From positions 1 to 64,000 of the forward strand of contig NZ_LIQH01000027.1 of assembly GCF_001418085.1 (NCBI RefSeq): DNA of 64,000 nt. The letters are read 5' to 3'. The number at the start of each line of letters is the position of its first letter. The first letter of the stretch is position 1. The position numbers and the translations under genes were made by a program. The DNA comes from Lacinutrix algicola (GTDB taxonomy: Bacteria; Bacteroidota; Bacteroidia; Flavobacteriales; Flavobacteriaceae). The notes below the pieces were generated by a model. The model was not told where the DNA came from, did not search any database, and saw only the letters and a program-made list of their open reading frames with translations. Below are positions 6,692 to 16,132 of the stretch, piece by piece.

Positions 6692-9493
6692 TTAGTCTTT
6701 AATTACTCTTTTAGTAACTTCACCAAAATCGGTTTTCATTTTTAATAAATACATTCCATTACTAAATGACGAAATATCTACTGTATTAATTTCTTGATTA
6801 CATGTTTTACTTAACAATAATCTACCGTTAATATCGTAAATAGATAACTGTAATTCAATTCCGTCTATATTAGAAATATTTAATAAACTACTGCTAGGAT
6901 TTGGATATATGCTGATGTTACTTAGTTCGTTATTATCATTAACTCCTAATGTTTCTTCCACATTAACAACTATTTCTGAACGCTCACTCTCACAACCATT
7001 ATCATTTGTACTAGTTACCCAATGTGATGTAGAACCAACTGTAGATGTATCTGGTGTTGGAGCAGTTACGTCTCCCATTCCTCCACTTACTGTAGTATAC
7101 CAAGTTAATCCTGTTCCATTAGATCCTGTTGTTGCTGTTAATTGTGAAGCAGTATCTCCTTGATTATATGTTACTGGTGTTGTAACTGTTGCTTCAGAAG
7201 GAATTATTGATCCTGTTGTTACTGGAGAACCTGATAACCAATTAGAAGTCATTCCTGTTAGAGTAAAATTAGTTAAAGTTCCATTATTTCCATTTGATGT
7301 TGCGTCTAATAGAGTTGTTTCCGATGTATTATCTGCTGCGTCGATACCTTGATTAAAATTGTAGTAAGCTACTAAACCGGTTTCGTTACCTTGTAATTCG
7401 CAATTTTTACCAGCATTAATTTGATCAGCTGTTCTTGCAACACTCCAAATACGAATATCATCCATATTACCTGTAAAAAAACGACCAGGATATATTGGAT
7501 TGTTTCCAATTAACACAGTCTGTGTATTGTTATTAATAATCCCAAAAGCGATAGCTTGAGTTTCTAATATACCATCTATATAAATCTTAATAGCGTTACC
7601 ACCTAAAGTTGCAGCTATATGATGCCAATTTCCATCGTTTATATTTGTAGTTGAATTAATTTCTTGTGTAGGTGTTATTCCACTACAGGTAAAATTCACA
7701 GTTCCTGAATCATTTAAATGTAATCTCCAGCTATCATCTCCTTTAACGACTAAAGCATCCCATTGTTGAGGCAACACGTTTGAATTCACCCAAAGTTCTA
7801 CAGTCATTTCAGTTGTAAAATCAAAATTAGATTCATTTTCTAATTGAATATAATTATTAGAGCCATCAAAATTTAAGTGCGTTGCTGGAGCATAAACATT
7901 AACTACTATTTCTGTTCTTTTACTTTCACATCCATTAGCATTAGAACTTGAAACCCAATATGAAGTTGCCCCAATAGTTGCCGTACTTGGTGAAGGTGCT
8001 GTTGATAATCCAGAACCACCTGTTTCTGATGTGTACCACATTAATCCAGTTCCATTAGATCCTGTTGTTGCTGTTAACGGAGTTACAATATCTCCTTGAG
8101 TATATGTTACTGGTGTTGTAACTGTTGCTTCAGAAGGAATTATTGATCCTGTTGTTACTGGAGAACCAGCTAACCAATTAGAAGTCGCTCCTGTTAAACT
8201 AAAATTAGTTAAAGTTCCATTATTTGCACTTAAAGTTGCATCTGTTAAGGTTGTAACACTTGTATTATCATTAGCATCAAGACCTTGATTAAATTTGTAA
8301 TAAGCTATTAAACCTGTTTCATTACCTTGTAATTCACAGTTTTTACTAGCATTAATTTTATCAGCTGTTTTAGCTACATCCCATATACGAATATCATCTA
8401 AATCACCATTAAAAAAGTACTGATTATTAACTGTTACACCTATTTGAAGAGTACCACTACCTGTATAAGGAGCTCCACCTGAACTTGAACCTACTAAAAT
8501 ACCATCTTGATATACTTCTTTAGTAGCATCCGTCATGTTGTAAACACAAGACCAATGGTGCCACTCATTATCTGCTAAATAATTAGTAGCAGGAATATTT
8601 ATATCATTATACCAAAAAGCAAAGGTAAAATCATTATTATTTCTAAAACCAATATGTAATAAGTTATTATTTGCTTCAAAGCCTTGTGTCAAAATATAAC
8701 TATCTGTATTAGTTGAGTTACGTTTAGCATAAAACTCTATTGTAAATGATGAATTTGCTAAATTTATTCCAGAAGGTACTTGGACATAATCATTTACACC
8801 ATCAAAATTTAAATGCGTAGCAAGTTCACCTACATAAACATTTAATGGTTCTCTTTTACTTTCACAACCTGCGCCATCGCTTTGTGTCACCCAATAGGTT
8901 GTAACGCCATTAGCATTTGTATTTGGTACTGGAGCTGTAGTAATTGGCATTCCTCCAGAATTAGATGTGTACCATTTAAGGTTTGATCCATTTGCAAATA
9001 AAGCTGTTGCAGCTTCTCCGACAGAATAATAAACATTTTCTACCAATGGCACGGTTGGCATTGATGCTTCAGGACTTGTTACTGTGAACGTAAAGTTTTC
9101 GTAAATAAAATTAGAAGAAGTTGTATTACCAATTTGCCACTTGATTAAAAATTGATCTACAGGCAACAAACCTACAGGTATTGTAAATGTTCCACTAATA
9201 GGGTTGTTAGTTACACTTATTGAATTCACCAAATTTTCTCCAGAACTATTTACAACATACATATTAACTGTTCCATATCTACCTGCCTCTAGATTGAATG
9301 TATAGCCAACACTTATATTATTATGACATTTTGAAAAATTTGAAAAATTTTCTATTTCATACTCTTGGCCTGACACCCAATTTGATTCTTGATAAATTCC
9401 AATGACCTTGTTATAAACATGATCATAGCTTTGAGCTTTAGCCATATTAAGGCATATAAAAGCCAGTAAAAAAAAGTAAAGTTTTAATTTCAT
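6692..9493 (-). CDS. secreted LamG-domain protein with type IX sorting domain
   Basis: Probable cell-surface or secreted adhesin or lectin; no catalytic motif was seen. The 933 residues begin with a signal peptide ending MAKAQ. Two concanavalin-like LamG domains follow (about 225-385 and 536-700), each starting ATHLNFDG and containing WHHW or WHHIAA and DDIRIW. They alternate with Ig-like units of the type found in Bacteroidota gliding and adhesion proteins (TYWVTQSDGAGCESKR). The end (about 860-933, SIYPNPSSSLLNIS ... GMYLLKM ... VIKD) is a type A T9SS C-terminal sorting domain. The LamG plus Ig-like unit is duplicated with 312-codon spacing, still visible at DNA level. It is a single-gene unit. 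Confidence 0.9.
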   Translation of the reverse strand: MKLKLYFFLLAFICLNMAKAQSYDHVYNKVIGIYQESNWVSGQEYEIENFSNFSKCHNNISVGYTFNLEAGRYGTVNMYVVNSSGENLVNSISVTNNPISGTFTIPVGLLPVDQFLIKWQIGNTTSSNFIYENFTFTVTSPEASMPTVPLVENVYYSVGEAATALFANGSNLKWYTSNSGGMPITTAPVPNTNANGVTTYWVTQSDGAGCESKREPLNVYVGELATHLNFDGVNDYVQVPSGINLANSSFTIEFYAKRNSTNTDSYILTQGFEANNNLLHIGFRNNNDFTFAFWYNDINIPATNYLADNEWHHWSCVYNMTDATKEVYQDGILVGSSSGGAPYTGSGTLQIGVTVNNQYFFNGDLDDIRIWDVAKTADKINASKNCELQGNETGLIAYYKFNQGLDANDNTSVTTLTDATLSANNGTLTNFSLTGATSNWLAGSPVTTGSIIPSEATVTTPVTYTQGDIVTPLTATTGSNGTGLMWYTSETGGSGLSTAPSPSTATIGATSYWVSSSNANGCESKRTEIVVNVYAPATHLNFDGSNNYIQLENESNFDFTTEMTVELWVNSNVLPQQWDALVVKGDDSWRLHLNDSGTVNFTCSGITPTQEINSTTNINDGNWHHIAATLGGNAIKIYIDGILETQAIAFGIINNNTQTVLIGNNPIYPGRFFTGNMDDIRIWSVARTADQINAGKNCELQGNETGLVAYYNFNQGIDAADNTSETTLLDATSNGNNGTLTNFTLTGMTSNWLSGSPVTTGSIIPSEATVTTPVTYNQGDTASQLTATTGSNGTGLTWYTTVSGGMGDVTAPTPDTSTVGSTSHWVTSTNDNGCESERSEIVVNVEETLGVNDNNELSNISIYPNPSSSLLNISNIDGIELQLSIYDINGRLLLSKTCNQEINTVDISSFSNGMYLLKMKTDFGEVTKRVIKD
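7166..7290 (-). repeat. internal duplication in the LamG gene, copy closer to the 3' end
   Basis: The first 60 or so bases are essentially identical to 8102-8161 and the similarity continues to about 7290. The offset is 936 bases, exactly 312 codons, so the reading frame is kept. It encodes the linker between LamG and Ig-like units (GSPVTTGSIIPSEATVTTP). Confidence 0.85.
8102..8226 (-). repeat. internal duplication in the LamG gene, copy closer to the 5' end
   Basis: Partner of 7166-7290. The shared DNA is far more alike than the rest of the two LamG units, which suggests gene conversion or a recent duplication of this segment. Confidence 0.85.
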
Positions 9494-9595
9494 AAATTAT
9501 AAATTTGTTAGATTAATTAAGGATGCTAAAACTAACTTTTAACCTATGACTTATAACTAATAAGGGCTGAAATACGATATTTTGTATGTAAGCGA

Positions 9596-10264
9596 CTATT
9601 TAAATTGCTTTGCGTAGGTTCTAGAAAGTGGAATTTCTACACTATTTATAAACACAGCGTTTGAAGTAACTCTCTCTACTTTATTTTTATTTACAACATA
9701 AGATCGATGTGTTTGGCTAAAGACTTGTGATGGTAATTTTTCTAAAATAGTACTTAACGATTGTCTAATAGTAAATTTTTTGAAAACGGTTTGAATGTTT
9801 ACATAATTACCTTCTGCTATAAAGTACTTAATAGCATTAAAATCTAAACTAACTATATCGTAACCATCTTTAAACTGAAATGTTTGACTTTGTTTTTTAT
9901 GCATAGCCAAATTAATAGAAGCCAATAAATCTATTTTTTTTAAAGGTTTGGTTAAATAAGCGTCCGGATTTGTTTTTAAAGCATCATTCATTAATACTAA
10001 ATCGTGTTGACCTGTAATAAAAATGATGGTCGCATTACTATTCTTTGCTTTTGCTAATTCAATGCCCTCATTTACTCCTTTTAAATTAATATCCATAAGG
10101 ATAATATCTGGTAAAAAGGAAGTCATTTCCTTTAAGGCTGATTCTTTATTATTTGCGATAGTAATTTTTGTGAATTGTTCTTCTTGCAACAGATCTTTAA
10201 TATAATCGGCTATAATAATTTCATCTTCTACTATTAGAATTTTAGTATTAAGTAGCTTATTCAT
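9596..10264 (-). CDS. LytTR-type response regulator
   Basis: Two-component output protein. The receiver domain (about 1-125) has acidic residues in VEDE, the phospho-acceptor Asp in ILMDINLKG (D58), a conserved Thr in IFITGQ and Lys in LTKPLK. The C-terminal half (about 130-222) is a LytTR DNA-binding domain with FIAEGNYVNI, QTHRSYVVNKNKV and the IPLSRTY end. Its start overlaps the stop of the TPR histidine kinase by 8 bases, so the two are translationally coupled partners. The regulated genes cannot be named; the secreted protein upstream in the same operon is one candidate. Confidence 0.93.
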   Translation of the reverse strand: MNKLLNTKILIVEDEIIIADYIKDLLQEEQFTKITIANNKESALKEMTSFLPDIILMDINLKGVNEGIELAKAKNSNATIIFITGQHDLVLMNDALKTNPDAYLTKPLKKIDLLASINLAMHKKQSQTFQFKDGYDIVSLDFNAIKYFIAEGNYVNIQTVFKKFTIRQSLSTILEKLPSQVFSQTHRSYVVNKNKVERVTSNAVFINSVEIPLSRTYAKQFK

Positions 10265-11957
10265 TGATTATTTTTTTTGAAAGAGAAAAAGCAAAACCAT
10301 TGCTTGTACTTATTTTATAATCCGTTTCTAATTGACGACATATCTTATCAATCAGTTTTGGTGTAATTGTTTTATTTAAACTAGTTGTTCCATTATCTGT
10401 ATAATTGAATAATAAATAACCATTAATAGCTTGTAATTCAAAATCTATTGTCTTAATATCTTGCTTATAAAAAGCATGTTTTATAGAATTTATTAATAGT
10501 TCTGTAAGTAAAAGCCCAAAATACATTGCATGATCTATAGGAATTTCTACGGAAGCAATATTAAAATTAGTTATAATATCGTTGTCCTTAAACACATCGA
10601 AGAAACTAATTTTCACATCGTTAAGGTAACTAGCAGTATCCACCTTTTTTTTGTCTTCACTTTTATACAAATGTTTATGCAAGGTCGAAATAGCTTCAAC
10701 TTTAGTTAAAATATTTTTTAAATGAATACCTTCTTTTTCTGTAGTTTTTTTTAGTTGATTGGTAATAAGAATAACTACCAACTGTAAATTATTATTAATA
10801 CGATGATTGGCTTCACTTAACAAAAATTCGTTTTCTTGGGATAAAGATTGTAGCCTTTTGTTACTTTTCCTTGTTCTTTTAAGAAAATAGGTGATAACAG
10901 CAATTATAAAAAAAGCAAACAAAAACAAGCCTATACTTACATATAAATTTATTCTATTTGCTACTAACTCTTTATTCTTATTGCGAATTTCAAGAGTATT
11001 AATTTTAATTTGATTCTCTTGTTCTTTAAGTCTGTATTTACCTTCAATGTTTAATAATAATTCTTCTTTTTTAATTTCGTTATACTTAGTAGTAAGCTCA
11101 AGTCTGTATTTTAAATACTCGTATGCTTTTTCGGTATTATTGAGTCTAAAATATAAATTTTGAATATTTTCATTAAAGATTATTTCATTATATAATAAGT
11201 CATTTTCCTTAGAAAAGCTAGCTGCATATAAAGCCTTTTTCAATGCTTTCTCCAATTGATTGTTTCTAGCTAAAGCCATTATATAACTTATATAAGCATC
11301 AGCTTCCTGTTGCTCCATATTATTACTTTCTGCAAATTCAATTATTTCTTCTAAATAGAATATTGATGTGTTATATTCTTTTTTACGCTCATAAACACCT
11401 GCTATTTCTAGTAAAGAATAAAACACATTATCTTCGTCTTTTATTTTTTTTGCAAGATTCAGTGATTTATTGGCATAAAAAAGCGTTGAATCGTTTATAT
11501 GGTAAAACTCTGTAAAAATTGCTGCTTTCCGATTGTAGTATTTAGCTAAATAAAGAACTTGAACTTTATAATCCTTTAAAATGTATGCTGCTTTTTCCAG
11601 TTCTGCCGCAGATTCTACAAGCATTGTTCTCTTTCTAAAAAACTCTGCCATTTTTACATAGTATAAGAATTCTAACTGATTATTATTAATGGTCTTAATG
11701 TTATCAAAAGCCTTAATGTAATAATCGTTGGCTGTATCATAATCTAGCTGTAACTTATAAATTTCTGCTAACCCTAAAAGAAGATTAATTTTTTGTTTTT
11801 GATTTGCAGGCTCTATTACATGTTTATTATAATAACTTATAGCTTCGTCTAATTTATTTTCATGAATTAAATTCTGACCAAAATCTACAATATTATCATT
11901 TTGAGAAAATGATAAATGAAATATTAAAAATGAAATACAAAGCAATAAAAATCTCAT
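10257..11957 (-). CDS. TPR-containing membrane sensor histidine kinase
   Basis: Senses an unknown envelope signal and phosphorylates the LytTR regulator encoded next. A signal peptide (RFLLLCISFLIFHLSFSQ) leads into periplasmic TPR-like helical repeats (about 25-325), then a coiled coil, one membrane helix (NLYVSIGLFLFAFFIIAVI), and a HisKA_2-type kinase with phospho-His in SEANHRINNNLQL and N-box ELLINSIKHAF. The G-box region is shortened. An upstream ATG at 12002 would overlap the preceding gene by 44 bases and spoil the signal peptide; the ATG at 11957 follows the preceding stop codon after one base and is preferred (566 residues). Confidence 0.9.
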   Translation of the reverse strand: MRFLLLCISFLIFHLSFSQNDNIVDFGQNLIHENKLDEAISYYNKHVIEPANQKQKINLLLGLAEIYKLQLDYDTANDYYIKAFDNIKTINNNQLEFLYYVKMAEFFRKRTMLVESAAELEKAAYILKDYKVQVLYLAKYYNRKAAIFTEFYHINDSTLFYANKSLNLAKKIKDEDNVFYSLLEIAGVYERKKEYNTSIFYLEEIIEFAESNNMEQQEADAYISYIMALARNNQLEKALKKALYAASFSKENDLLYNEIIFNENIQNLYFRLNNTEKAYEYLKYRLELTTKYNEIKKEELLLNIEGKYRLKEQENQIKINTLEIRNKNKELVANRINLYVSIGLFLFAFFIIAVITYFLKRTRKSNKRLQSLSQENEFLLSEANHRINNNLQLVVILITNQLKKTTEKEGIHLKNILTKVEAISTLHKHLYKSEDKKKVDTASYLNDVKISFFDVFKDNDIITNFNIASVEIPIDHAMYFGLLLTELLINSIKHAFYKQDIKTIDFELQAINGYLLFNYTDNGTTSLNKTITPKLIDKICRQLETDYKISTSNGFAFSLSKKIINE

Positions 11958-11958
11958 A

Positions 11959-13215
11959 CTAGGTCTTTTGCTTCTTCTTTTTAGCAGCAGGAAATAATAC
12001 ATTATTAAGTATTAATCTATAACCTGGAGATGTTGGATGTAGATCCAATTCTGTTTTCGGGTCGCCTACTTTGTGTGTGTAATCTTCAGGATCATGACCT
12101 CCATAAAATGTAAAAAAACCTTTTCCTTTAATACCATGAATGTATTTTGCTTCTCCGTTTGTTCTGTTTTCACCCAAAACAAGTACGTTACTCTTAATTT
12201 GTTCTCGAGTAAAGGATGTTGTTTGTCCCATAAAACCTTTTACTAAAGCTGTATGATTTTGACATAACATAGTTGGTATTGGATCCCATTTTGCCGAGAA
12301 ATCCATTAAAGAAAAGTAGTCCGTTTGTTTTGGTATTTTTCGTTTTGGAGTCATATCTATACTAGAAAATTCGTAAACTAATGGACTACGTTCTAATATA
12401 AAATCTTTAAATGCAAAGGTTTTGTGGTACTGTATTTTAGATTGGTAGTTAGCATCACTAGCATCTCCATCGAACATTGGTTCGCAAATATCCACACCTT
12501 CTGCCGACAATGCAATATCAAAACTATCTGTTGCACTACACATAGCAAACATAAAACCACCTCCAACAACGTAATCTCTAATTTTTAATGCTACATCTCG
12601 TTTTTCGTTAGAGACTTTACTATAACCTAATTTTGTTGCTAGATCTTCAGCAGATTTTTTTTCTTCAATATACCAAGCTGCTGTTTTATATCTTGAATAG
12701 AACTTACCAAACTGTCCTGTAAAATCTTCGTGATGAAGATGTAACCAATCGTACAAGATCAGTTCATCTTTTAAAACATCTTCATCATATATTGTTTCAT
12801 AAGGAATCTCAGCATAAGTTAATACCATTGTTACGGCATCATCCCAAGGTAATTTTCCTTTTGGTGTGTATACTGCTATTTTTGGTGCTTTTTCTAAAAC
12901 TACAGCTTCCATGTTTTTACTAGGACTACTAATTTCTTTAAGGATACCTTCTGCTCTATCACTACTTAAAATTTCAAAACTAACACCTCTAATTTTGCAT
13001 TCTTTCTGAATTTGATTAGTGTCCGGTAACAAAAAAGAACCACCTCTATAGTTTAATAACCATTTTACTTTAATGTCTTTAGCTAATGTCCAATAAGTTA
13101 TACCGTATGCTTTTAAATGGTTTTCCTGAGTTTCTGCATCCATAGGTATCAAAATATACGATGCGTAACTTTGACTTGAAATTAGAAGAATTAATATGAA
13201 TAGTATTTTTTTCAT
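11959..13215 (-). CDS. secreted protein of unknown role, first gene of a two-component operon
   Basis: The 418 residues start with a clear signal peptide (ILFILILLISSQSYAS), so the protein is exported. I recall relatives labelled asparagine synthetase B in Bacteroidota databases, but I see neither an N-terminal Cys glutaminase nor a synthetase ATP motif, so that label is probably wrong. Visible stretches include LPWDDAVTMVLTYAEIPY, LHLHHEDFTGQFGKFY, GGFMFAMCSATDSFDIA and FFTFYGGHDPEDYTH, which resemble a periplasmic glutamine-amidotransferase-like fold; that is weak inference. The kinase begins one base after its stop codon, so it may be a sensor accessory. Gene call sure, function not. Confidence 0.8.
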   Translation of the reverse strand: MKKILFILILLISSQSYASYILIPMDAETQENHLKAYGITYWTLAKDIKVKWLLNYRGGSFLLPDTNQIQKECKIRGVSFEILSSDRAEGILKEISSPSKNMEAVVLEKAPKIAVYTPKGKLPWDDAVTMVLTYAEIPYETIYDEDVLKDELILYDWLHLHHEDFTGQFGKFYSRYKTAAWYIEEKKSAEDLATKLGYSKVSNEKRDVALKIRDYVVGGGFMFAMCSATDSFDIALSAEGVDICEPMFDGDASDANYQSKIQYHKTFAFKDFILERSPLVYEFSSIDMTPKRKIPKQTDYFSLMDFSAKWDPIPTMLCQNHTALVKGFMGQTTSFTREQIKSNVLVLGENRTNGEAKYIHGIKGKGFFTFYGGHDPEDYTHKVGDPKTELDLHPTSPGYRLILNNVLFPAAKKKKQKT

Positions 13216-13328
13216 TGCCTTGTAGATAATTATTTCAAAAATTGATTTGCATTAAAATAATCTAGTTGAAAGATAATCAAAAAATTATTCCTTTCTAAAA
13301 ATGGTATAGCAGAAACTGCAGTAATTAA

Positions 13329-14357
13329 TTATCCAGAAATAAGCTTAGCGATCTCTCTTGTACTAGAAAATTGCTCGAAAATAATTTTAAGGAACACAGT
13401 AATAGGAATTGCCATTATTAAGCCTGGAACACCCCAAATAAATCCCCAAAACATTAAAGAGACTAATACTGTAATAACATTTATAGAAAAAGATTTACCC
13501 ATAAAAATAGGCTCTAATATACTACCATAAAGTACTTGTGCACCTGCAATTGCAATAATAAAAAACAATAATGTACTTGAAACTTCTAATTCTACAAAGG
13601 CAAAAATAGATAGTAAAATAACTGTAATAAAAGAACCAACCATTTGTACAAAGTTGATTAAGAAAGCAAATAATCCCCAAAAAATTGGGAAGCTAACATC
13701 AAAAAAATAACATGCTAGGCCTGTAAACACACCTGTTAAAAAACTAACTAACACTTTTACTTTTATAAATTTTATTAAATCGTTTTCAATTTTAATAAAT
13801 GTTTTTATAGATTGGTGCCTTTTCTTTAATAAAGTTTTATTTAAAAGGTTTTCAATATTTATAGATTCGGCTAACCAAAGAACAACAAAAAACACAGTCA
13901 TTAACAAAGCTGTAAGCGACTTACTAACAACACTTAAAGTGTTACCAAAATTATTAAAAATTGCTTCTTTATTAAGAAAACGCGATAATTTTGCATTATC
14001 TTTTTTTATAGTGTCTGTACCAAAAACAGATTCTACTTCGTAGACTAAATCATTAACTTTAGTTTCTGCTTTTAATAGAAAGGAAGAATCGCTTTCCATT
14101 ATCTGCTTGCTAGATAATTTAACTAGCTCTATTCCAAACTTAGTACCAAGTATTATAATTAATAATACAATACAAATACTAATAATTTTATGTACTCCTC
14201 TACGTTTTAAAAAACGCATAAGTGGCAAAAATAATAAGGCTATAAACATTGAAAAAACCAATGGCACAAAAATAAAGGATAGTGTTTTAAGTAAATAAAA
14301 CACTATAGGAATTACTATAATTAAAAGTAAATAATTTGTGGTGCGGAGTTTATCCAT
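13329..14357 (-). CDS. AI-2E family membrane transporter
   Basis: Inner-membrane protein of the UPF0118/PerM/TqsA family. The 342 residues have paired helices at the N-terminus (about 8-45 and 58-80), a soluble insert (about 80-145) and a C-terminal helix bundle with the family signature FFDVSFPIFWGLFAFLINFV followed by VGSFI and WGVPGLIMAIPI near the end. Members export small molecules or ions; despite the family name, autoinducer-2 transport should not be assumed. It lies 71 bases downstream of dnaB. Confidence 0.9.
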   Translation of the reverse strand: MDKLRTTNYLLLIIVIPIVFYLLKTLSFIFVPLVFSMFIALLFLPLMRFLKRRGVHKIISICIVLLIIILGTKFGIELVKLSSKQIMESDSSFLLKAETKVNDLVYEVESVFGTDTIKKDNAKLSRFLNKEAIFNNFGNTLSVVSKSLTALLMTVFFVVLWLAESINIENLLNKTLLKKRHQSIKTFIKIENDLIKFIKVKVLVSFLTGVFTGLACYFFDVSFPIFWGLFAFLINFVQMVGSFITVILLSIFAFVELEVSSTLLFFIIAIAGAQVLYGSILEPIFMGKSFSINVITVLVSLMFWGFIWGVPGLIMAIPITVFLKIIFEQFSSTREIAKLISG

Positions 14358-14428
14358 TATTGTTACACTTATTTTTAAGTAAAGATAATTTAATGTATAC
14401 TTTTATTTATAAAATTTAACAGTAGTTT

Positions 14429-15964
14429 TTAAAAAGGTACTTCATCGTCTGGAGCTCCAAATGCATCTTCGGGAGAAGCTGCAAAATTATCTGCTTTGAA
14501 TGTATTTTCATTATCACCTCCATTCATTTTACTATGAAACTCTTGACCAGATGAAAAAGGCGTATCAAAATCATCAAGATTGTCGAACTTACCTAAGTTT
14601 CCAATAAACTTTAAACGAATATTTTCTAATCCACCATTTCTATGTTTTGCAACAATAAACTCACCTTGTCCTGCTGTAGGAGATTGGTCGTCATCATCCC
14701 ATTCATCAATTTTATAGTATTCTGGTCTATATATAAATGATACAATATCAGCATCCTGCTCAATTGCTCCAGATTCACGTAAATCTGACAGTAAAGGTCT
14801 TTTACTACCTCCACGCGTTTCTACAGCACGCGAAAGTTGCGACAGTGCAATTACTGGAACTTCTAATTCTTTTGCTAATGCTTTTAAGTTTCTAGAAATA
14901 GTCGATATCTCCTGCTCCCTGTTTCCTCCACTACCTGCAGCCGTCATAAGCTGTAGATAATCAATCATTATCATTTTAATTCCATGCTGCGAAGCTAAAC
15001 GCCTTGCTTTTGCACGTAAATCGAAAATAGAAAGTGATGGTGTATCATCAATAAACAAAGGTGCTTTTTCAAGTGCTTTTACCTTAACATTTAATTGTTC
15101 CCACTCGTGTTTTTCTAATTTTCCTGTTCTTAGTTTTTCTGAAGACAATCCTGTTTCACTTGAAATTAGTCTTGTTATTAACTGTACAGAAGCCATCTCT
15201 AAAGAGAAAAAAGCTACAGGAACATTATGCATTACGGCTATATTTCTAGCCATTGTTAAAGTAAAGGCTGTTTTACCCATACCTGGACGTGCAGCAACAA
15301 TAATTAAATCACTTGGTTGCCATCCAGAGGTTAATTTATCGAGTTTATCGAAACCAGAAGGCACTCCACTCATTCCATCTTTCTTAGAAATCTCTTCAAT
15401 TTTCTTTTTGGCTTGTATTACTAAATCTTGTGCTGTTTCACTCGATTTTTTAATATTCCCTTGAGTTACTTCATACAACTTAGATTCGGCCATATCCAGC
15501 AAATCGAAAACATCTTGCGTTTCATCGTAAGCCGTTTCTATAATTTCACTTGAAATTTTAATTAAGCTTCGCTGAATAAATTTCTGCAAAATAATACGTG
15601 CATGAAATTCGATATGTGCAGAAGAAGACACCTTTTGTGTTAAAGAAATAAGGTAAAAATCGCCTCCAGCTAGATCTAACTTTGCATTTGTTTTTAACTG
15701 TGTTGAAACTGTTAATAAGTCAATAGGTTGACTTTCTTGAAACAACATAAATATAGCTTCAAAAATATGTTGATGTGCTTCTTTATAAAATGCATCAGCA
15801 CTTAAAATATCGATTACTTCATCTACACCTTTTTTATCAATCATCATAGCACCAAGCACAACCTCTTCTAAATCAAGGGCTTGTGGTGGTATTTTTCCTT
15901 TTTCAAGAGAGATAATTGTACTTTTATCTACTTTATATCCAGATACATTTTGTGGTTGCTTCAT
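14429..15964 (-). CDS. dnaB: replicative DNA helicase
   Basis: Hexameric helicase that unwinds DNA ahead of the fork. The N-terminal domain (IPPQALDLEEVVLGAMM) is followed by the RecA-like domain with Walker A ARPGMGKT, Walker B MIMIDYLQLM and DLRESGAIEQDAD. The frame is open to an ATG at 16018, but MKQPQNVSGYKVDK at 15964 is the family-like start, giving 511 residues; the upstream extension is hydrophobic and unlike DnaB. No intein was seen. The upstream 170 bases contain the accA terminator and repeated GTTAATAA motifs. Confidence 0.96.
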   Translation of the reverse strand: MKQPQNVSGYKVDKSTIISLEKGKIPPQALDLEEVVLGAMMIDKKGVDEVIDILSADAFYKEAHQHIFEAIFMLFQESQPIDLLTVSTQLKTNAKLDLAGGDFYLISLTQKVSSSAHIEFHARIILQKFIQRSLIKISSEIIETAYDETQDVFDLLDMAESKLYEVTQGNIKKSSETAQDLVIQAKKKIEEISKKDGMSGVPSGFDKLDKLTSGWQPSDLIIVAARPGMGKTAFTLTMARNIAVMHNVPVAFFSLEMASVQLITRLISSETGLSSEKLRTGKLEKHEWEQLNVKVKALEKAPLFIDDTPSLSIFDLRAKARRLASQHGIKMIMIDYLQLMTAAGSGGNREQEISTISRNLKALAKELEVPVIALSQLSRAVETRGGSKRPLLSDLRESGAIEQDADIVSFIYRPEYYKIDEWDDDDQSPTAGQGEFIVAKHRNGGLENIRLKFIGNLGKFDNLDDFDTPFSSGQEFHSKMNGGDNENTFKADNFAASPEDAFGAPDDEVPF

Positions 15965-16045
15965 GTTAAGCGAAAGTAAAACAATTGTTAACAGGATGTG
16001 ACTTTTAATGATAATCAATCTTCACACCTCATTAACAATTTAACT

Positions 16046-16073
16046 GTTAATAAGTTAATAATATTGTTAATAA
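16046..16073. repeat. three GTTAATAA repeats upstream of dnaB
   Basis: GTTAATAA occurs at 16046-16053, 16054-16061 and 16066-16073, with the inverted form ATTAAC at 16031-16036. They lie 80-110 bases before the dnaB start. The pattern could be an operator or just AT-rich chance. Confidence 0.3.
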
Positions 16074-16080
16074 GCATAAA

Positions 16081-16110
16081 AAAATCTGAAAGAGTAACTT
16101 TCAGATTTTA
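16081..16110 (-). terminator. terminator after accA
   Basis: AAAATCTGAAAG (16082-16093) pairs perfectly with CTTTCAGATTTT (16099-16110) around a 5-base loop; the A-run below 16086 supplies the U-tract on the minus strand. Confidence 0.85.
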
Positions 16111-16132
16111 ATATTATAAGTATTTATTACTG

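Noticed and set aside
11958-12002. ATG 12002 as start of the TPR kinase
   Set aside because: It overlaps the upstream gene by 44 bases and adds a basic extension before the signal peptide; ATG 11957 is better.
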